This document shows, piece after piece, positions 1-11,210 of a stretch of DNA of 64,000 bases. The stretch comes from Excoecaria cochinchinensis. Lineage: Eukaryota > Streptophyta > Magnoliopsida > Malpighiales > Euphorbiaceae. Each line of letters begins with the position of its first letter. Position 1 is the first letter of the stretch. Where the stretch lies: positions 930,001-994,000 of the forward strand of contig CANTUQ010000077.1 in NCBI GenBank assembly GCA_947683425.1, written 5' to 3'. The position numbers and the translations under genes were made by a program. The notes beneath the pieces are model-generated. The model was not told the DNA's origin. It made no database searches and was given only the letters and a program-made list of their open reading frames with translations.

Positions 1-750
1 ATGAATGACATATGATGTATGATCGTGCTATGTAGCATCCACAACCACATGCAAGCAGATATGCACTTCCAAGCTTGTTCCTCCCACACACGAGGTCATG
101 GAATCTCTGTCTTAGATGGGCTTGGTCCATGGGTTAACATGGAACCTAATGAACGCGTATGGTGCACTGTGGAAAATTGGCAGCATAACCTCTCTTAACT
201 AATGTGTATGCGTATGGCTTTTGACCATTGTGTATTTAGGCAGTCCGAATAAATCGACATGGGCCTATCGAGGTATGAAAGCCTTTGATTAGATGACCAA
301 CCAATCTATTTGGTTTTGTCTGATACATAATGATCCATACAGCAAGCATAGTATTATGGTTCATAGCACCTAGGGGAAGTATCTATTTCCATTACATGAG
401 CTTTGGCCAGGGTGATGATACTTTTAGGCTACCCAAGCATAGTCCCTGCCAAGGTCTAGCTCATCATGAGCGTAACGACCAGTCGGGTCTCTATTTAATA
501 TACCATCATGGTACGAGGCTTGGGCTAGTGATTATCCTTAACACTTCCCTACATTGAGTGAACACAGGGTCGTGCTTCGGGAATGCATTGGGCCTGATAG
601 AGGGTGCAAACTAACGTAGATCTAAGGCTTTCGTGAAATGCAATGCAATTTCAAAAATGGATTAAATTTTAAATTAAAATTCGATTATATATTTTAGCTA
701 AGGTACTTTCGAAGCAAACTTTCAAAGTAAGTCCCCAGTGGAGTCGCCAC
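1..750 (-). mobile_element. A0: 5' leader of a minus-strand Tat-like element, with PBS
   Basis: Read on the minus strand, this stretch matches the gag leaders of element 1 (13775-14674) and element 2 (34099-35007). Shared landmarks are the segment around a gtaccatnatggta near-palindrome and the phrase ggaagtgttaaggataatca. The PBS occupies 731-750 on the minus strand and begins gtggcgactccactgggga directly after the LTR. The element runs off the left edge, so gag is not seen. The short open frames here are not conserved in the sister leaders and I do not treat them as genes. Confidence 0.8.
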
Positions 751-837
751 TGTGACGCGCGTCGAACCCCAGAGCCCTCGAATGACCCGCTTTTAAGGCG
801 TTCGGTAGAGATTCATAGAACTTATAAGTATTACAAG

Positions 838-1232
838 GGCGTCTATTTTAAGCAACAAGGAGGTGTTTTGGAGTCGCCACCCAATAAAACATTAGAAAAA
901 GGTTGTCTAGCCTTACTGAGCCTAAGCCAGCGCATGTGTGTCTATTTTGGGCAATCAAAGATATTTTGGAATCCTCCTTCCAATTAAATATTAGAAAGAT
1001 TCTTCTAATCTCGTGAAGCCTAAGAAGATGCATATATGTCTATTTTGGGCAAGCTAGAGAAATTTTGGAATTTCCTTTCTAATAGAACATTAGAAAGGTT
1101 CATCTAACCTCGTGGAGCCTAAGGCAATACAACTTGGGCCTATTTTGGGCAACAAGAGATATTTTGGAATTTCCCTTCTAATAGAACATTGGAAAAGTGT
1201 ATCTAACCTCGTCAAGCCTAAGACCAGAGATG
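838..1232 (-). repeat. Four-copy ~99 bp tandem repeat inside the A0 U5
   Basis: The anchor ctattttnggcaa recurs at about 842, 941, 1039 and 1139, giving steps of 98-100 bp. Each unit contains a 'ttttggaatt' block, a taatagaacatta block (degenerate CCAAT hairpin) and 'tctaacctcgtgaagcctaag'. Element 1 has a related single or double unit at the same LTR place and element 2 has two, so A0 shows a local expansion of a U5 module. Confidence 0.8.
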
Positions 1233-2600
1233 GTTCGAGACTTCCCATTTATTCATACCTTGGTTAAAGTTATGATTGAGTTTTAGAGATAAAATTTCAT
1301 TACTTTTCTCATACAATTTAATGCAATAATTAAAGCGCAGATCAATAACCTTATGAAAGCGGTAAATAAAAGTAAATTACACATAAAGTAAATAAACGCA
1401 CAATGATTTACAATAAAACTAGTGGTGGAATACAACCCCTACTATTAAATAAATGCGGATCATGCATAAAATGGGGTATTCATCAAAGATGAGGACATTG
1501 GTCCTCATATGCACATTTAAAGAAAAAATAATGTTAACATATTTATTTTGTTTGGAAGAAAAGCAGGACATTGGTCCTATTTTATTTAAGAAAAATTCCA
1601 CTTATTTGTATAAATTCTTGCCATTTTCACCTCAGTGGGTTCAAAAAATAATAAACAAAAAATAAAAGTTGAAACTTGAAATAAAGGAAATAAGATAAGG
1701 AAATAAACCCGATCGGTGTCTCCGAATCGTTCTAGTGGGATCTCCCTTTCTCACCACCCCGAATCCAAGAAAAACAATTAAACTCATAGAAGCAAAGAGC
1801 ATGTAAGTAAAATAATAACATTAAACAAACATGGGCAGGATCAATAAAAATGGATAAAATAAAAAAAAAGGAAGAAAATTACCTTGAAGAGAGAGTGAAA
1901 ATGAAAATAAAAGAAAAAAACATGAAATAGTAAAGAAAAGGAGAGCCTAGGGACGGCCCAAACCGCATGAGCGATGGTTGTCCTTGGACCGACTGACGGG
2001 TAGAAGAAGGCTTCCACAACGGCCCTTCGCTCGGTTGAGCGATGGACGTTGGTGGAGCTTCAACCCGTTAGTCGCCCTTGATCTAGAAAAGAAACAAGGA
2101 AAAGTCCAATTAAAATAAAATTTTTTGGTTATTAATTTTCTTTTAAACAATTGGACACAAATAAAGCAATGTAAGGCAATACAATGGATTAGAGATCTGT
2201 TCAGAATATTTACCCTTAGAATATTACCTTCTGAAGGCGAATGTTGCATGGTCTTTTCCCATGAATTCTACAAGTATAAATGGCAACGTGCAATTTCGAG
2301 GAATTTTTTACTTCAAAATTGTAATTTTCAAAATCAAATCAAGATAAGAAAATTTATTTTCCTTTCTTGAAATTTTTCGTAGCAATTATGAATGTTAAAA
2401 GAATGCTAGATCAAGCAAAAAAATGAATTAATTTCGCTTTCTCGGATTCTTTCCTTTTGAAAAGATTTGATGAAATTTTGTGGAATAAAGAAGAAGAATT
2501 CTTGGAGATTTCTTTAGAATTTTTAATAAAACCCTTCGACAAATTTTTCTAACCTTTTTCGGTGAAAATTGCCAACCCCTGAAAATGAATCTTAGCCCCC

Positions 2601-2610
2601 CTATTTATAG
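2601..2610 (-). promoter_or_regulatory. Candidate TATA box of the A0 LTR
   Basis: The minus strand reads ctataaatag in an otherwise unremarkable stretch, about 400 bp from the preserved edge of the LTR. It is placed like the TATA boxes of the element 1 LTRs. This is motif recognition only; the transcription start is unknown. Confidence 0.45.
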
Positions 2611-4264
2611 ATTAAGGTGGAAAATTCAAAAAGTTTTAAAATTTAAATTTTAATTTGAATGAGATTTACAAAATCGAATCAAAACCGCTAGATCTTAGAG
2701 AATATTTAAAAATCAAATCAAATATTTGGTGAATATTTGGAAATATTTTGGCAATCAAATCAAATCCCTATTGATTTGAAGAAAATTTTCAAGAGTCCCG
2801 TGAAATCTTATTGAAAATCCCTGTAATACGCTGCATATGGGCGTTGCTCGGCCCACCGACGGGCTTCGATCACAGGGATAGCCCGGATCATTTTGATCGA
2901 CGGGTAGTTACATGAAGGACAGGCACGAGAGATGGTCATCGCTTGAACAATTAGTGGGCCATCCCATGCAAGAGACGGGCATCTCTCCCATGAGGCACGG
3001 GTGTGACGCGAGCCGAACCGGGAAGGCCCTCATAAGGAGACCCGCTTTTAGGGCTCAAGGGATTGGTTCGTGTCTTTTGATTTTGGGCAACATGAGATAT
3101 TTTGGACACCTTCTTCCAATGGAACACTAAAAGGATCATCTAATCTCATGCACCCTTTTGGCACCTCTGAGGTATTTTGGAGTTGCCACCCAATTTGCAA
3201 GAAATTGGGAAAGGTCTTCTAACCTCTACGGTCTAAACCAGAGAAGGTGTTAAAAACTTCACTCTTATTTATGCATTGGTTAAAAATAAGAGAGTTTTTA
3301 GATTATAAAATTTCATCTCTCTTCTCACACGATTAATGCAATTTATTAAAGCGCATGACAATCATAGAGAAAGCGATAAAAGAAAGCTATAAAGAAAAGC
3401 AGTAAATAAAATGATAAATAATGCGGTAAACACACCAAGCACACAGTTACAAAATAGAAATTGGGACAGAATACAATCCCAAATGGAAAGAAACGCTAAA
3501 TAAAATTTCCTCAAAAATAATTAATTATAAGGGCCCACAAAATATATAGACATAAATTTAAATAATCAAACAAAATCAATCAAAAGAAATAACATACATA
3601 AATCGGGATATTCATTTGGTTTGGGAACATTAGTTCCCTCATGCTTACTTAAAGAGAGATCGAAGAGTTATTTTGATTGTTGAATTGAAAAACTAGGATG
3701 AGTGATCCCATTTTTAGAAGACTTAACTCTTCATTTTAGTTCGCGATATTTTTCCATTTCTTGGCTAAAATCTAGGACATTAGTTCCAATTTATTAATAA
3801 AAATCTCAATTTGGTTGTACAAAACATTTTTGTGATTTTTTATTTGACACGCGTATGAAATAAAATATTTTATTTACAAATGAATATAATCACATAAATA
3901 GAGATAGGAAAGATCTCACCCAAGTAATGTAAACTCCTACGTGTCGCGACCCCCTCGTTTGGTCACGAAAAATGCTCAAACAAATGAGCATGACATTTTT
4001 AGTTCCAATAAAAAAATAATAATAAAAAATATTAGCAATAATTCTAAAATCAACTAAAATAAAAAATAAAAGAGATCTAGTATAAAATTAATTCACAAAT
4101 AGAATATAAAGTAAGTTAAATTAAATATATTGATTTAATATACGAACATCACACATAAAAGATGATAATTAAAAATCATGCAAGGTATGGTAATATTAAT
4201 CATAATAACTAAATCATGATATAACACCATGCGAAATTTAATGTCAATAATGAAAATAACAATA

Positions 4265-4266
4265 CT

Positions 4267-4302
<36 letters not shown>

Positions 4303-4305
4303 AAA

Positions 4306-4383
<78 letters not shown>

Positions 4384-4410
4384 CAACAATAACAACAACA
4401 ACAATGAAAT
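4265..4410. repeat. (AAC)n/(AAT)n compound microsatellite in the B0 LTR
   Basis: Uninterrupted aac triplets (about 4268-4301) pass into a long run of aat triplets and then back to aac. The same position in the LTRs of elements 2 and 3 also carries ATT-type arrays. The isoleucine, tyrosine or asparagine runs that can be translated from it are artefacts. Confidence 0.95.
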
Positions 4411-5469
4411 TAAATAAATAAACAAGAGGAAGGCAATCAAACATGTAATAGAAAACAAGAATATTTAAGCATACATAAAAAAAGACATCATAAAAAGTCA
4501 CACTAAAAGGGAAAATCAGTAAATCTTATTTTTCATTCCCAATATCATATATATTTATCCATTTTCATACCAAAAAAAAAATTAAAAATTGAAAACTCAT
4601 GCTAAGAAAAAGAAATAAATCTCGACTCGAAAACACATATTCATCAATACAAGAAAAAATAAAAAAACTAACATAAATAAAATGAAATGAGATAGAAAAA
4701 AATGGATCCAAGAATCTTTACCCTTAGAGTTAGGTAATATGGAAGCAAGATGTCTCAATCTATTCTCCTTGTCAAGATTCAAGAATAAACTCAAAAATAT
4801 TCAAGAAAATCTTAAGTTTTTATCTCAAAAAAAACTCAAGAACACGAAAATTAAAAGTAATTTTTTGTATTTGTTGTTTTAATTTGATGAGAAAATCCAA
4901 GCTAAGAAATTAATTTTCCTTTCTCAAGTTAATCCAATCATAACAAATATTTTTAGATCTATGAAAAATTAAAATAAAACCAAAGAAGAAAATTTTTAGA
5001 TCTAAGAAAAGAAATGAAGAAAATAAAAGAAAAGATAATTTTTTTTATCTAAGAACAAAAAGAAAGAAATTCTAAGAAGAAAATTTTCGATCTCCTCAGA
5101 AAAAATAGATTATTTTTTCTCAAGAACACCTTTTTTTTTTCTTTAAAATCACTTAGAAAAAATCCTCTTAGAAAAATTCCTTAGAAAAAAAATCTAAAAA
5201 TCCCCCTCTCCAAATGAAATCCTCTTGTTTTATTTTCTTCCCGCACTCCTTTCCAAATAACCAAGTCCTCCTTCCTTTTTTTCCAAAGACAAATCTTCCC
5301 CTAATTTCAATAAAAAACACCAAATTTCAAAAATAATCTAAAACTCAATTTTTTACAATTCACATTTTTTTTTTTGACTTTTGCACCCACAAAAATTGAC
5401 TAACTTTTTGTCAAAATTCAACAAAAATCCCATAAAAATCATTTTTTACCCAAAAAATGTCAAAAATCG

Positions 5470-5602
5470 ATTTTCGGCCGAAATTGGTGAGACTGGGCGA
5501 GACGGGCCGCCAGTAGGACGAGGCCGCACGTGCGCAGGCCTCTCGCGTGCTGTGCGCAGGCCTCGCACAAGCGCAGGCTGCGCTCGCGCGTCGCTGATAT
5601 TT
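5470..5602. other. GC-rich block inside the AT-rich B0 LTR
   Basis: About 130 bp full of CG and GC steps (for example gaggccgcacgtgcgcaggc) sits between strongly AT-rich flanks. The flanks align with the other B-type LTRs, but the block itself does not: elements 2 and 3 have a different GC-rich sequence at this place. No open frame is conserved. Confidence 0.75.
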
Positions 5603-6007
5603 TTTTTAATTTTTTTTTAGAAAATAAACATAAAAATAAAAATACAAACAAAAATAAAAAAAAAAAAAAAAAAAAGATACAAATAAAAATAAAAAATAAA
5701 AACAAAGATAAAGATAAACATTTTAAAAGCATTTTGAGACAGACAAAGAATTTGACAAGAGATGATCAATTCATACTTTCTTACTTATGAATCGATCTTT
5801 ATTTTCGTCATTGGGTAATCCTGATCTTGGACCGCCTCGGGACTCGGTGTCTACAATTGCCCCCAATTTTAGGGAACCTAAAACTTAGGTGCCTAGGTGA
5901 GACAAAATTCAAAAAAAAAAGAAAGAGACACGTACCTGAGGTGGTCGCCTTTCCGAACTACATGATGTTGGGGTGGTTGTTGCCATGTCATCGGCGTGTT
6001 ATCCTTT

Positions 6008-7737
6008 GTCGAAGTGGTAGTGCCGTGATTATGCTAACCCTCCATAGAGTAGTAGTGTCCTCATCGTCCTAACCCTTCTGAAGTGGTAGTGTTGTGGTCA
6101 TGCTAAGCTTCCGTAGGATGGTAGTACCGCCATCGTGCTAACCATTCTCAGATTTAAAGCGATAGTGCCATGATCGTGCTAATCCTCCGTGGAGTGGGAG
6201 TGCCGTCATCGTGCTAACCCTTTTGAAGTGGTAGTACCGTGGTCGTGCTAACCTTCCGTAGGATGGTAGTGCCGTTATCGTGCTAACCCTTCTGAGATTT
6301 GAAGCGGTAGTGTCGTGATTGTGCTAACCCTCCGTGGAGTGATAGTGCCATCATTGTGCTAACCCTTCTGAAGTAGTAGTGTCGTGGTCGTGCTAACTTT
6401 CCGTAAAATGGTAGTGCCGCCATCATGCTAACCCTTATGAGATTTGAAGCGGTAGTGCCGTGAGCGTGCTAACCCTCCGTGGAGTTATAGTGTCGTCATC
6501 GTGCTAACCCTTTTGAAGTGGTAGTGTCGTGGTCGTGCTAAGCTTCCGTACGATGGTAGTGCCGCCATCATGCTAACCCTTCTGAGATTTGAAGCGGTAG
6601 TGCCATGATCGTGCTAACCCTCTGTGGAGTTGTAGTGCCGTCATCGTGCTAACCCTTTTGAAGTGGTAGTGCCATGGTCATGCTAACCTTCTATAGGATG
6701 GTAGTGTTGCCATCGTGCTAACCCTTATGAGATTTTGAGCGATAGTGCCATGATCGTGCTAACCCTTCGTGGAGTTGTAGTGCCATCATCATGCTAATCC
6801 TTCTAAAGTGCTATTCTGTAGAATGGTAGTGCTGCCATCGTGTCCCTTCTAAGATTTGAAGTGGTAGTGCTGTGATCGTGCTAACTCTGCGTGGAGTGGT
6901 AGTGCCGTCATCGTTCTAACCCTTCTGAAGTGGTAGTGCCGTGGTCGTGCTAACCTTCCGCATAATGATAGTGCTGCCATCGTGCTAACCCTTCTGAGAT
7001 TTGAAGCGGTAGTGCCATGATCATGCTAACCCTCCGTGGAGTAGTAGAGCCGTCATCGTGCTAGCCCATCTGAAGTGGTAGTGTCATGGTTATGCTAACC
7101 TTCTGTAGAATAGTAGTAGTGCCATCGTGCTAACCCTTCTGAGATTTGAAGTGGTTGTGTCGTGATCGTGCTAACCCTCCATTGAGTTGTAGTGCGGTCA
7201 TCGTGCTAACCCTTCTGAAGTGGTAGTGTCATGGTCGTGCTAACCTTCCGTAGAATGGTAGTGCTGCTATCGTACTAACCCTTCTGAGATTTGAAGTGGT
7301 AGTGTCGTGATCATGCTAACCCTCCGTGGAGTGGTAGTGCCATCATCGTGCTAACCCTTCTGAAGCGGTAGTGTCGTTTTCTTGCTAACCTTCCGTAGAA
7401 TGGTAGTGCCGCCATCGTGCTAACCCTAATTAGATTTAAAGCGGTAGTGCCGTGATCGTGCTAATCCTCCATGAAGTGGTAGTGCCGTCATCGTGCTAAC
7501 CCTCCTGAAGTGGTAGTGTCGTGGTCGTGCTAACGTTCCGTAGAATGGTAGTGCCCCCATCATGCTAACCCTTCTTAGATTTGAAGCGGTAGTGCCGTGA
7601 TCGTGCTAAGCTTCCGTAGAATGGTAGTGCCGCCATCGTACTAACCCTTCGGAGATTTGAAGTGGTAGTGCTGTGATCGTGCTAACCCTCCGTGGAGTGG
7701 TAGTGCTGTCATCATGCTAACCCCTTTGAAGTGGTGC
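6008..7737. repeat. Tandem array with ~145 bp higher-order repeat, B0 3' noncoding region
   Basis: Basic units of about 34-40 bp share gtgctaacc...ggtagtgccg. Four distinguishable variants follow each other in fixed order: 'tgaagtggtag', 'gtagaatggtag', 'gagatttgaagcggtag' and 'gtggagtggtag'. The ccgtaggatgg-type variant recurs at about 6111, 6255 and 6401, giving a higher-order period of about 144-145 bp and roughly 12 copies. The same four-variant unit, on the other strand, forms the element 2 array at 38762-39425. Confidence 0.93.
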
Positions 7738-9060
7738 TCCCTAAGAGGTCTTTGGATTTGATGTTGAGATTGATGTTTGGATTGATATTAGGATCGATGT
7801 AGCCACTTGCCTTTTGCCAGTATTTGCATCGAATCTCTCTTACTGCAAAATTGGAAAGCCAAATATGCAGGAAAAATAGTGAGCATGCACGTGAAATGTA
7901 TATGTTATGCAGAAAGGCAAGATAAGAATTCATCTAAGTAAACTTAGAGATGATGGCCAGGCTGGCTGCAATTTGCGCTAGGATTGATGCCCTTTGAAGC
8001 TGCTTTTGAATTTCATGCCTTCGGGATTGCGAGGTTCTCATCTGATACCTGTATTCTTTTTTTTAAGGCAGTGCGTTCCTTGTGGATTTTCACACTAGCT
8101 TTTCTTAGTAGGAAATGCATCCTTTTCGGATTTTCACATAACCCTTGCCTTATTTTTGCCTGGAATACCCAAAACAACAGCTCTTTTTTTTTTAAAGGAC
8201 AGACTGCCTGTTTTCGAGTTTCACCTTATCTTTTTGCCTAACTTTTGCTTAGAGAGCCAATTACGGTTTTCATCTTTAACGGCTTTTTTTTTTATTTTTT
8301 TTTGCGGAGAGGTTAAAACTATTACCAAAGATCTTTATGGTGTGATCAGCATGTACTTATGCCCATGTCATGGCCGTCTGAGCTTTATTCTTCACATAAT
8401 GGTGCTGTAGAATTGCCTTCGCAGTTGATAGCAAAATGAGTCGGTTGAAGGACCCGAGTGGTGAGAGTAGAAGAGGGTAGATAGTAACAATGTGCTAGAC
8501 AACTTTGAGTATGCAAAATGAACTGCTCTGATCATATCAACATATTATGGCATAAATGCATATGTTTCAGTTTGATTTCAATACACATGATCATTATTTG
8601 GCATTAATTTCAAAAATACAAAATCGCATCTAATCTCGGGATGGTTCTTGAAAGCATTAAACTCCTATTATCAATAAGCCCTCTCGGATTTTCATGATTG
8701 AAGATTTTCTCTCAGCCCTTAAGTTTTGCCCAGGATGCTATTTTTTTTTCTAGCACTTTTTTTTCTAGCAGGGCGCCCAATTTTAGCAAGATCGCCTTTT
8801 TTCGGTTTTCGACCCGCGGGGCATTTATTATTTATTTTTCTCTTTTTTTTAGCCTTTGCCATGGAACATCCTTCAGTCTGTCGATATCGATTGGTTTCTT
8901 TTATTTCTCTTTCATCATTGCCAGCCGGGACGGCTGCTCCTTTTGACGGTGTCCTTTCTTTTTTCTTTTCTTTTTTTTTTTAACCAAAGGCTTCATCTTG
9001 ACTCCTATGTAAACTGGTTAAAGTAGTGAGTTCTCTATTTAAAACTTAACTGTGAAAGCT
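7738..9060 (-). other. B0 3' noncoding region, no gene
   Basis: On the minus strand this includes one copy of the ccaaagacctcttagggag unit (about 7738-7757), the short 'caatccaaacatcaa' repeats, the conserved gctaagaaaagctagtgtga block, long T-runs (A-runs on minus), and the aaaacccgagagg...gataa landmark near 8670-8700. It may end in a decayed tail of pol near 8890-8960, judged by position relative to elements 1 and 2. No open frame is conserved between copies. Confidence 0.7.
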
Positions 9061-9367
9061 TGTCACACCCCGATTTCCCCCTAGTAGTTTAAGCCATGTA
9101 TATGTGCGCGCATGTGTGTGTGTTGGCATGTTTTAATGGTATTTTGGATAATGTGTATGTTTTATGGGCTTTATTAGAGTGTGGGTGCATATATGATAGT
9201 ACGGTGCGTGCGTGTGGGTCTTGTTAGTGTGTGTATAATTATAGGGGAGTAGTGTGTGAATTAGTGAGGGTTAGTCTTGTGTGTAGTGTCTTGCTTTGTT
9301 ATAGGGTGTGAATTATCAAAATCCACCAATCTCGAGGTGACATGTGGCAAGGGAAATTAAGAAGGGG

Positions 9368-9376
9368 TATATAAAG
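9368..9376 (+). promoter_or_regulatory. Candidate TATA box of the T1 LTR
   Basis: tatataaag lies about 300 bp after the LTR start, with a purine-rich stretch and then a CT-rich tract downstream. That arrangement is typical of a plant core promoter with a pyrimidine-rich initiator region. The start site was not determined. Confidence 0.6.
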
Positions 9377-10134
9377 AGAGAAGAGAGAAAGGGAGAGCAG
9401 AATTCTGCACTAGCTCTCCCGTTCTCTTCGTCCTTCCCTCCTTTGCTTCTTCTTTCTTCCTCTTCCTCTTGCTGCACCTTGATTTTTCCTTTTCTTGGTT
9501 GTCTTGTTGGTGGATCTTGGTAATTCTCAAGAGCTTTGTTGGTAAGTTTAGTGGGTTTTCTCTTCTTCTTCATCTTTGCTCTTGGTCTTTGTTAGATGTG
9601 TTCTTAATCTAGGATTTTTGTGTTTGTTTGGTTCTTGGGTTTTTGGGTTAAGAAGCGCCTACTTGTGATCCCAAGGGGAAAGAGAATGCGAGTGGGAGCG
9701 GAGTTTACAACTAGGAGCATAGGAATTTTCAGGTTTGGGAATTTATTTGAATTTGTACATTTTTATGATTTGGTATGTTGAATGATTTTTCTGGAAATTT
9801 GAGGTTTGATGACGCTCATGTTAGTGCAAATGTTATGGGTTTTGGTTTGATTTAAGTTGTGATGCATGAATGATGGATTATTGGAACAAATTTTGAGTTT
9901 GATGAACTTTACTAAAATTTTCTGGGTTTGTCACTTTTGAGAATGTTGATTATGTCAATTCATGATTTTGATTGTGTTAATTGTTGTAAAAGTCGTGTTT
10001 TATGTATTTATGATGTTTGGGAGGTTGATTTTGAGGTAAGATGAAGTTTGGGTTGATTTGGGTTTGAGATTGGAGGTTTGGGTGATTTTGGGAGTGTGAT
10101 TTTCTGCAAATTTTTTGCGTAAGAGCTGGAAATC

Positions 10135-10510
10135 ACAACTCTATCGCGAGCGCGATAGAGCTCGATAAATTCAGCCTTTGCGTATGGCCGAGCATTGGGT
10201 TGTCGAGCCGTCGAAGCATGAGCTCTCTATCACGAGCACGACAGAGCGCTTGGCTGCTCAGCGGATTTGGATTACCGAGCCGCTGCATAGTGAGCTCTCT
10301 GTCGCTAGCGCGATAGGGCGCTCGGCTACCGAGCGGTTTTGGCCAGTTCTTTATCGCGAGTGCACGCCTGCGCGTGAGCCCATCAGCTTTGGCTGGCCGC
10401 TCACTGTCGCGAGCATGACAGTGAGATGTGTTTCTGTCTCTACGCGAGCGCAAAGACTGTCGCGATCGCTACCTAGGGCCAGTTTTGCCTGTGTCGTGAG
10501 CGCGACACCT
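10135..10510. repeat. Cluster of GC-rich inverted repeats in T1
   Basis: At least seven variants of an imperfect palindrome recur, beginning with ctatcgcgagcgcgatag at about 10140 and including ctgtcgcgagcatgacag near 10405. The core tcgcgagcgcga also appears in the equivalent block of the TR-GAG LTRs. Open frames crossing the cluster on both strands are by-products of the missing AT-rich stop codons. Confidence 0.85.
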
Positions 10511-11101
10511 CCTAGCTTCAACTTGAGTTTTCTTTTATGCTTTCAATGCTTGGTTTCCGAACTTGTGATGCTTTTAAAATTTTGCATGGATAATTTTATT
10601 AATTATATGAATGTGATTTGATGAATTATGCATGACCTGCTAGAGTAAAATAAGTGGATAGTTAGGCATGCCTAATAGAGCTCAGTAGATGTAGCCCTCA
10701 GTTCCGTTTGGACCATGATCAGGTCCCCCGTCTGGTTCCTCGCAAAACTCAATGTGTTTGGATCTTGTTTAAGATCCACTCTGTAAAATGTTTTTGAATG
10801 TGAAAATGTGATGTTGTTTTCGATTCGTACTCGTAAGGTACCCCCATGCGTTCACTCGTTATCCACTACTGTGAGTCAGCAGGTGTTATATTTCATTGTG
10901 TTATGAGAATGTGAATCCGAATGACCATGATTATAAGTATGTGAATCAGTTAGTAGATGAATGTGATTATGAGCCTTTGAATGCTTATGAATGTGATTCA
11001 ACTATGATTATATGGAATATGATTATCTGTTTATGCCATTATGTATGCATTTTGCCTCGACGACCATTGTGAATGGCCATCCATATTATTGTTATTTTTT
11101 T

Positions 11102-11127
11102 CCCCACTAAGCGTAATCGCTTAACAC
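11102..11127 (+). promoter_or_regulatory. Conserved LTR hairpin module (T1 copy)
   Basis: ccccactaagcgtaatcgc followed by ttaacac can fold as AAGCG/CGCTT. The same module is found in T2, T3 (minus), T4 (minus) and all three TR-GAG LTRs, each time about 350-500 bp before the LTR end where that end is preserved. The role is unknown; the position would suit an RNA 3'-end or R/U5 structure. Confidence 0.6.
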
Positions 11128-11210
11128 AGCTGTTTCATCCGTGCAGGTGCGAAATGTGTATAGCTTTTGGGAGAGTCGCCGCAAGTCAAGCCAACACAGA
11201 GGGATTAATG

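Larger units (their letters stand above)
751..3001 (-). repeat. A0 5' LTR, truncated at its U3 end
   Basis: The LTR end (tgtgacgcgcgtc on the plus strand, gacgcgcgtcaca on minus) abuts the PBS at 750/751. The U5 side resembles the element 1 LTR, with the CCAAT...ATTGG hairpin family and a second GTGGCGACTCC. The interior holds ccgacggg motifs around 1990 and 2860, as in element 1. The expected LTR start (tgtaagcacc type) is missing: the sequence breaks at 3001 where the B0 LTR begins, which fits B0 having inserted here. Since B0's far end is also lost, the expected duplication of acggg (2997-3001) cannot be tested inside the window. Confidence 0.75.
3002..5855 (-). repeat. B0 3' LTR (2854 bp)
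   Basis: On the minus strand it begins tgtagacaccgagtcccgag and ends cggctcgcgtcaca, the same ends as the element 2 and 3 LTRs. Like them it is AT-rich with one GC-rich block about 250-400 bp after the start, a trinucleotide microsatellite near the middle, and CCAAT/ATTGG hairpins near the end. The sequence just outside the start (aaattgggggcaa on minus) is the purine-rich primer region shared with the other elements. Confidence 0.88.
3002..9060 (-). mobile_element. B0: 3' half of a minus-strand Tat-like element
   Basis: From right to left it contains a 3' noncoding region, a long tandem array and a full 3' LTR. No gag, PBS, 5' LTR or enzyme domain is present: the element stops near 9060, where unrelated LTR sequence (T1) begins. 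The noncoding part matches elements 2 and 3 over several landmarks (aaaacccgagagggttgat, the gctaagaaaagctagtgtga block and the ccaaagacctct unit), so it belongs to the same non-autonomous group. Confidence 0.8.
9061..11210 (+). repeat. T1: 5' part of a long chromovirus-type LTR
   Basis: It begins tgtcacaccccgatttcccc, has a TATA box, a pyrimidine-rich CT tract (9420-9480), a cluster of GC palindromes, the ggatag-taGGCATGCCta module, and the ccccactaagc hairpin followed by gtgcagg. These landmarks occur in the same order in the TR-GAG LTRs at 49632-59996. The LTR is cut at about 11210, roughly 100 bp after the hairpin, where T2-type interior sequence starts abruptly; a typical LTR would run about 300 bp further. 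Family assignment to chromovirus is by structure, not by coding sequence. Confidence 0.65.

Noticed and set aside
4135..4501. Poly-isoleucine, poly-tyrosine and poly-asparagine open frames
   Set aside because: Translations of a trinucleotide microsatellite. The same applies to frames at 32559-32900, 40699-40959 and 47630-48261.
10178..10621. 147-codon open frame in T1
   Set aside because: Same cause: a run of GC-rich inverted repeats; the opposite strand is open as well.
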